Origin: Leptospira sp. 96542
Lineage (GTDB): Bacteria; Spirochaetota; Leptospiria; Leptospirales; Leptospiraceae
Length of the DNA stretch: 25,623 nt
Direction: 5' to 3'
NCBI GenBank assembly: GCA_029310945.1
Contig: JARJFC010000049.1
Location: 1 to 25,623 of the forward strand
Notes under the pieces: generated by a model
Told to the model about the DNA's origin: nothing
Seen by the model: the letters and a program-made list of their open reading frames with translations, nothing else
Databases searched by the model: none
Translations under genes and position numbers: made by a program
Part shown: positions 22,163-25,623 of the stretch, one piece after another
Numbering within the stretch: the first letter of the stretch is position 1
Layout of the letters: each line of letters starts with the position of its first letter

Positions 22163-22606
22163 ATGGGAATGCAAATGACGGAACCCGCATCGACAGCCGG
22201 CGCACTTGCCGGCCACAAGCTCATTTTGTTCAGCCTGCCGTTCATCGGCAGTTTGCTGGTTTTCTTCCTGGGCTTGCGCTTCGCACCGCTGAAGAAGGGC
22301 GACGAGTGGGGTGACATGGTGAGCCGCCTGATGGCCGGAGCGGCGACCAGCTTCGTGCTGGGTATTCCGGCGCTGGTGATGCTGATGCGGTCGATGCCGG
22401 ATGCGTTCGGCGCGGCGGCGCAGCTCGCGCAGGTTGCGGGCTTGCCAGTGGAGGCGGGATTTCTGCTGGTGTGCGCCTGCGTTCTGCTGGTATGCGCAGT
22501 GCCTGGCCCGTGGCTGGTGGCTGCGGTGTACCTGTGGCTGCAGCGACAAAAGGGCAAGGACATTGCCGAGATCGCGCGCGACGTGCGCGACCTCACAGGG
22601 AAGTGA
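22163..22606 (+). CDS. Putative holin or lysis-associated membrane protein
   Basis: A 147-residue membrane protein with three hydrophobic segments at about 20-40 (LILFSLPFIGSLLVFFLGL), 55-75 (MAGAATSFVLGIPALVMLM) and 97-126, and a charged C-terminus (RQKGKDIAEIARDVRDL). It precedes the endolysin and spanins exactly where P2-like phages of this group keep their holin, so holin function is inferred from position and topology. It is longer than P2 Y (93 residues). An AGAGGG site precedes the ATG. It shares one base with a possible ATG of the endolysin. Confidence 0.7.
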   Translation: MGMQMTEPASTAGALAGHKLILFSLPFIGSLLVFFLGLRFAPLKKGDEWGDMVSRLMAGAATSFVLGIPALVMLMRSMPDAFGAAAQLAQVAGLPVEAGFLLVCACVLLVCAVPGPWLVAAVYLWLQRQKGKDIAEIARDVRDLTGK

Positions 22607-22617
22607 TGGAGCGGCGC

Positions 22618-23001
22618 ATGAACTGGAAGAAATACGCCCCCTATTTCTCCGAAAAGGAGTTCCGGTGCAAGCACACGGGGTTGTGCTTCATGAACGAGGA
22701 ATTCATGGACAAGCTGCTGGCGCTTCGACTGGAATACGGATCGGCGATGACGATCACGAGTGGATACCGGGACACCTCGCATCCAGCCGAAGCAGGCAAG
22801 AGCGAGAGCGGGGCGCACACGACGGGCCGTGCCTGCGACGTGGCGGTAAGCCACGGGGAGGCCTGGCGCCTGATGGGGCTGTCGTTCAAGCACGGGTTCA
22901 CAGGCGTCGGAGTGCAGCAGAAAGGCGATGGACGGTTTGTCCACCTGGATGACATTCAGGCCTCGCCCACGCAGCCGCGGCCTACGGTTTGGAGCTACTG
23001 A
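22618..23001 (+). CDS. Endolysin, M15-type peptidase
   Basis: A 127-residue peptidoglycan peptidase of the M15A type. SEKEFRCKHTG at the N-terminus, ITSGYRDTSHP at 46-56, the zinc ligands His67 and Asp74 in SGAHTTGRACDV, and His109 in RFVHLD are all present, so it should be active. It would cut peptide cross-links, unlike P2 K, which is a glycoside-cutting lysozyme. ATG 22618 has GGAG six bases upstream; ATG 22606 is an alternative that overlaps the holin stop. There is no signal peptide, so it depends on a holin for release. Confidence 0.9.
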   Translation: MNWKKYAPYFSEKEFRCKHTGLCFMNEEFMDKLLALRLEYGSAMTITSGYRDTSHPAEAGKSESGAHTTGRACDVAVSHGEAWRLMGLSFKHGFTGVGVQQKGDGRFVHLDDIQASPTQPRPTVWSY

Positions 23002-23540
23002 TGAACAGACTCTGGATAGGGTTGGTGGCGGCCGTTGCACTGGCTGTCTTGAGCTACTGGGGCACGGCGCAGATCTACGGCGCGGGGCATGTCTCGGGTA
23101 GGGCCCAGGTGCAGGCGCAGTGGGATGCGCAGCGCGCCGAGACGGCGCTGGCGCACGCGCAAGAGCTGGCACGGGTGCGAGGTCGCGAGGCGGCCTTGCG
23201 CGGCCAGTTGGAGGTGATGGATCTTCAACATCAAAAGGACAAGCAATATGCCAAGGCTGAACAGGATCGTCTTCTGGCTGCTGTGCGCGCTGGTGCTGTG
23301 CGGTTGTCAGTCCCCGCCGCGGGCGCAGCCTGTGCCGGTGCTGGCAACGCAGATGGAGGTGCCGCCGCTGCCAGCGGACCTACGACCGCGCGAACCGAAC
23401 TTGACGCGGCGACTTCTGGATTCCTTGTCGGACTCGTCGGTGAGGGGGACGATGCCATCCGGGACCTCAACACCTGCATCGACCGCTACAACACGGTGAG
23501 GGTGCGGTTGAACGCGGCGGGCGATGTACAAGCTCAATAG
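23001..23540 (+). CDS. Inner-membrane spanin (Rz-like)
   Basis: A 179-residue protein with one N-terminal membrane anchor (LWIGLVAAVALAVLSYWGTA) and a long helical periplasmic stretch (AQWDAQRAETALAHAQELAR to KQYAKAEQDRLLAAV), then an Ala/Gly-rich segment and a conserved-looking C-terminus LNTCIDRYNTVRVRLN. With the outer-membrane partner it would fuse the membranes in the last step of lysis. ATG 23001 shares one base with the endolysin stop. The outer-membrane spanin gene is entirely contained in the +1 frame. Confidence 0.88.
   Translation: MNRLWIGLVAAVALAVLSYWGTAQIYGAGHVSGRAQVQAQWDAQRAETALAHAQELARVRGREAALRGQLEVMDLQHQKDKQYAKAEQDRLLAAVRAGAVRLSVPAAGAACAGAGNADGGAAAASGPTTARTELDAATSGFLVGLVGEGDDAIRDLNTCIDRYNTVRVRLNAAGDVQAQ
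23248..23499 (+). CDS. Outer-membrane spanin lipoprotein (Rz1-like), nested in Rz
   Basis: An 83-residue lipoprotein with signal peptide RIVFWLLCALVLCGC and lipid-attachment Cys20 (lipobox LCGC), then a Pro-rich mature part (VPPLPADLRPREP), the usual make-up of Rz1. It lies completely inside the Rz-like gene in the +1 frame, the nested arrangement known from lambda and P2 LysB/LysC. No strong ribosome site is visible, though AAAAGGAC stands about ten bases before the ATG. Lipoprotein signal and location make this a secure call despite its shortness. Confidence 0.88.
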   Translation: MPRLNRIVFWLLCALVLCGCQSPPRAQPVPVLATQMEVPPLPADLRPREPNLTRRLLDSLSDSSVRGTMPSGTSTPASTATTR

Positions 23541-24060
23541 CCTGCGGCGGCATCTGAAGCTGGCGGTTCCGGAGCTGGGGCGAGACCCGGAAAAGCTGAG
23601 CATTCTGATGCGCAAGGGTCGGGTGGTCTGCGCGGGAGAGGCTTCGCTTTCGTTCGAATATGCCTACACGGCGCAGATCGTTCTGGTGGATTACTCGGGC
23701 GAGGCGGACTCGATCATGCTGCCGCTGCTGGTCTGGCTGCGCACGCACCAATCGGAGTATTTTGACAACGATGGGTTGCGGGAACACGGCTTCCGCTTCG
23801 ACGTGGAGTACAACAACAACAAGACGGTTGATCTGGAGATCGAGCTTGAACTGACGGAGGCGGTGGTGGTGCGGCCGCAAGCGGGACAAGAAGGGACGGC
23901 GCCGGGACGATACACGCTCAATCACATCAAGGAACCGTTGCGGGCGGGCAGCATCGGGGGGGCGGAGGAATGGGAAATCCAGGACATCGATGGCACCGTG
24001 CTGGCGACGTGGTCTTACGGGCCACTGGAGCTGGACAACGCGCCGCGGTTGGATGAATGA
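23524..24060 (+). CDS. R: Tail completion protein R
   Basis: A 178-residue P2 R-like protein: YKLNSLRRHLKLAVPELGRDPEKLSILM at the start (two stretches), ASLSFEYAYTAQIVLVDYSG, LLPLLVWLRTHQ-type sequence (here LPLLVWLRTHQSEYF) and VEYNNNKTVDLEIELELTE. It finishes the tail before head joining. The ATG at 23524 is 17 bases inside the Rz-like gene, so lysis and tail units overlap. The C-terminal 45 residues extend past the P2 alignment. Confidence 0.92.
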   Translation: MYKLNSLRRHLKLAVPELGRDPEKLSILMRKGRVVCAGEASLSFEYAYTAQIVLVDYSGEADSIMLPLLVWLRTHQSEYFDNDGLREHGFRFDVEYNNNKTVDLEIELELTEAVVVRPQAGQEGTAPGRYTLNHIKEPLRAGSIGGAEEWEIQDIDGTVLATWSYGPLELDNAPRLDE

Positions 24061-24536
24061 GCGATTCATTCGAGGAACTGGCGGACTGGGCCGCGCCTTT
24101 GCTGGCGGTGCTGGAGCCACCGGCCAGGCGGCAACTGATGCGCAGGATTGCGGCCGCGCTGGCGAACAATCAGTCACGGCGGATTGCGCGGCAGCAAAAC
24201 CCGGACGGAACACCCTACGAGCCGCGAAAGAAGTCCCAGCAGGGGCAGATCCGCGAGAGGTTGGCGCAGGGCCGAGGGCGCATCCGGCGTGCGATGTTCA
24301 CCAAGCTGCGCACGCGTAGCCATCTGAAGACCAAGGGTGACGCGGTGCAGGCAGCGGTGGGGTTCATGAGCCGTGCGGCACGGATCGCGCGAATTCACCA
24401 GTTTGGCTTGATGGATTCGCCCGCCCCAGGCGTGCGCGAGGTGCGGTATGCACAGCGGGAGTTGCTGGGCTTCACAGAGGCAGACCGCGCGATGGTGCGC
24501 GATTTCATTTTGGATGCGCTCGGGCGCGGAACCTGA
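24057..24536 (+). CDS. S: Tail completion protein S
   Basis: A 159-residue P2 S-like (virion morphogenesis) protein. Characteristic elements are RRIAAALANNQSRRIARQQNPDGTPYEPRK (two stretches), a basic middle and ARIHQFGLMDSPAPGVREVRYAQRELLGF, followed by DFILDALG. It works with R to complete the tail. The start overlaps the R stop by four bases (ATGA). The unit ends here: a 70-base gap with an activator-type dyad separates it from V. Confidence 0.92.
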   Translation: MSDSFEELADWAAPLLAVLEPPARRQLMRRIAAALANNQSRRIARQQNPDGTPYEPRKKSQQGQIRERLAQGRGRIRRAMFTKLRTRSHLKTKGDAVQAAVGFMSRAARIARIHQFGLMDSPAPGVREVRYAQRELLGFTEADRAMVRDFILDALGRGT

Positions 24537-24537
24537 T

Positions 24538-24558
24538 TTGTAGTCCCGGTGCTTACAA
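24538..24558 (+). promoter_or_regulatory. Ogr-type late activator site upstream of V
   Basis: TTGTA-N11-TACAA (24538-24542, 24554-24558), followed by the same AAGC as the site before O. A -10-like GCTATG lies at 24595-24600, the same distance from the dyad as at O to within a base. In P2 a late promoter also precedes V. The start point would fall almost on the V start codon. Confidence 0.65.
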
Positions 24559-24607
24559 GCGCCGATGCTGGCTTTGCGCGCGCGCGACGGGCACGCTATG
24601 CGGTGTG

Positions 24608-25213
24608 ATGGACCCGACCGCACTACCCGAAATCTACCGACTGCTGAACAACCTGATTCGGCTTGGCACCGTCACGGAAGTGGACGGGCCAAGCGCCCGC
24701 GTGCGGGTGAGCAGCGGCAATCTGTTGACGGATGGCCTGCCGTGGCTTGCGCCGCGCGCGGGCGGCGCGCGCGTGTGGTCCGCGCCCACGGTGGGGGAAC
24801 AGTGCGTGGTGCTGTGCCCCGGGGGCAACCCGGCCTGCGGCATCGTGCTGCTGGGCCTTTTCAGCGATGAAGCGCCAGCACCCAGTGACGATCTGAGCAA
24901 GCACCTGATTCAGTTCGGCGATGGCGCGACCGTTCAATACGACGAAGCGGCGCACGCACTGGCGGCGGTGCTGCCGGCAGGCGGTGCGGCAAGCATCGAT
25001 GCTCCAGGGGGAATCCGCCTGAAGGGGGCGGTATCGATTGAGGGTGGGCTGGCCGTTGCGGGCGACGTGGCAGTGGACGGAGACGCCGACGTGTCAGGCA
25101 CGGTGAGCGCGGACCAGGACGTGGTGGTGGCGGGCGTCGGGGTCAAGCTGCACAGCCACATGGTCACCTCGCCGGGATCGCCGAGCGGGCCGCCGCAGGC
25201 GGGGGACGCGTGA
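24608..25213 (+). CDS. V: Baseplate spike protein V
   Basis: A 201-residue P2 V-like spike. LPEIYRLLNNLIRLGTVTEVD and TDGLPWLAPRAGGARVWSAP then VGEQCVVLCPGGNP form the OB-like N-terminal domain; residues about 125-185 are a beta-helix-like repeat (SIEGGLAVAGDVAVDGDADVS), and the tip carries HSHMVTSPGSPSG, consistent with metal binding by the HxH motif. It forms the membrane-piercing tip. ATG 24608 has no ribosome site; a GTG at 24605 directly precedes it. Overlaps W by one base. Confidence 0.94.
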   Translation: MDPTALPEIYRLLNNLIRLGTVTEVDGPSARVRVSSGNLLTDGLPWLAPRAGGARVWSAPTVGEQCVVLCPGGNPACGIVLLGLFSDEAPAPSDDLSKHLIQFGDGATVQYDEAAHALAAVLPAGGAASIDAPGGIRLKGAVSIEGGLAVAGDVAVDGDADVSGTVSADQDVVVAGVGVKLHSHMVTSPGSPSGPPQAGDA

Positions 25214-25599
25214 TGGCTACGACGCGCCTGACAGGCATGGACAACCGCACAGGCCGCGCCATCAGCGGTGTGCAGTGGCTGCAGCGCGCAGCCATGGATG
25301 TCTTGACGACACCCCTGGGCTCGCGCCCGATGCGGCGTGACTATGGCAGCGAGGTGCCTGAGCTGATCGACCAGCCGGACAACGCGGCCACACGGGTTCG
25401 GGTGTATGCCGCCAGCGCGCAGGCGCTGATGCGCTGGTTACCGCAGTTGCAGATCCACAGCGTGGCACTGTTCAGCGGCGAGCGGGAGGGGCAGGCGGTG
25501 CTGGAAATCTCAGGGGATGAGGCGGATGCGGCCGGTGACGCGACGGCTCTGACGCTGCGCGTGCCGATCAGCACGGCGCAGGGGCGGGTGGCAGCATGA
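25213..25599 (+). CDS. W: Baseplate wedge protein W (gp25-like)
   Basis: A 128-residue protein of the P2 W/T4 gp25 family: GVQWLQRAAMDVLTTPLGSRPMRRDYGSEVPELID (two stretches) with the usual LGSRPMRRDYGS core, then a helical region and the strand LTLRVPIS. It connects sheath and baseplate. The start ATG 25213 shares one base with the V stop; the GTG at 25210 is an alternative. Overlaps the next gene by four bases. Confidence 0.94.
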   Translation: MATTRLTGMDNRTGRAISGVQWLQRAAMDVLTTPLGSRPMRRDYGSEVPELIDQPDNAATRVRVYAASAQALMRWLPQLQIHSVALFSGEREGQAVLEISGDEADAAGDATALTLRVPISTAQGRVAA

Positions 25600-25623
25600 G
25601 CGTTCTGGACGAGTTTGATTTTT
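25596..25623 (+). CDS. J: Baseplate protein J, first codons (cut by window end)
   Basis: Only MSVLDEFDF is visible. The ATG overlaps the W stop by four bases. In P2-like phages J follows W directly, so identity rests on gene order rather than on sequence. Confidence 0.6.

Noticed and set aside
1..25623. CRISPR arrays, tRNA, rRNA, insertion sequences
   Set aside because: No spaced identical repeats, cloverleaf sequence or transposase-like protein was seen by reading; a tRNA or covariance search was not possible.

Overview
The window is most of a P2-like (Peduovirus-type) temperate phage, almost certainly an integrated prophage, in a GC-rich host. The GC-biased third codon positions, the Ogr-type activator, the PrtN-like gene and the mix of P2 structural genes with a non-P2 early region suggest a betaproteobacterium of the Burkholderiales. 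That assignment is inference; no host gene is visible. The window begins just outside the early operon, where attachment or integrase DNA would be expected, and ends a few codons into the baseplate gene after W, so integrase, tail sheath/tube, tape measure and tail fibres lie outside.

Layout. (1) 160-11586, minus strand: a long early operon read right to left, mostly joined by ATGA stop/start overlaps. It encodes a ribbon-helix-helix-like regulator, an Ogr/Delta zinc activator, a small conserved protein, a 970-residue zinc-finger/TOPRIM/P-loop primase-helicase, small proteins, a deoxynucleoside monophosphate kinase, a C5-cytosine methyltransferase with an unusual seven-fold repeat, a J-domain protein, a D12-class adenine methyltransferase, a Cys-rich protein, an ASCH protein and a PrtN-like protein. 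One gene (3255-3575) runs against this operon. (2) 11587-11700: control region with a good leftward sigma70 promoter and nested dyads. (3) 11677-13993, plus strand: the repressor followed by three non-structural genes (zinc-ribbon membrane protein, SNase-like nuclease, membrane-anchored unknown). These look like lysogenic-conversion or defence cargo read with the repressor. (4) 13987-18381, minus strand: terminase ATPase P, portal Q, then U and D, the last two displaced from the usual FETUD tail operon. (5) 18382-18521: divergent late-promoter region with Ogr-type dyads. (6) 18522-25623, plus strand: O, N, M, a large hairpin, L, X, a holin-like gene, M15 peptidase endolysin, nested Rz/Rz1 spanins, R, S, a second Ogr-type dyad, V, W and the start of J.

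How it fits together: the repressor would hold the leftward early promoter off. On induction the early operon makes replication, nucleotide and DNA-modification enzymes and the Ogr-like activator, which would switch on the late promoters at the TTGTA-N11-TACAA sites upstream of O and V. The most notable points are the repeat-bearing methyltransferase, the repressor-linked cargo genes, the moved U-D pair joined to P-Q, the matched late operators, and the unexplained hairpin between M and L. No tRNA, rRNA, CRISPR array or insertion sequence was seen. No stretch longer than 300 bases lacks a gene.
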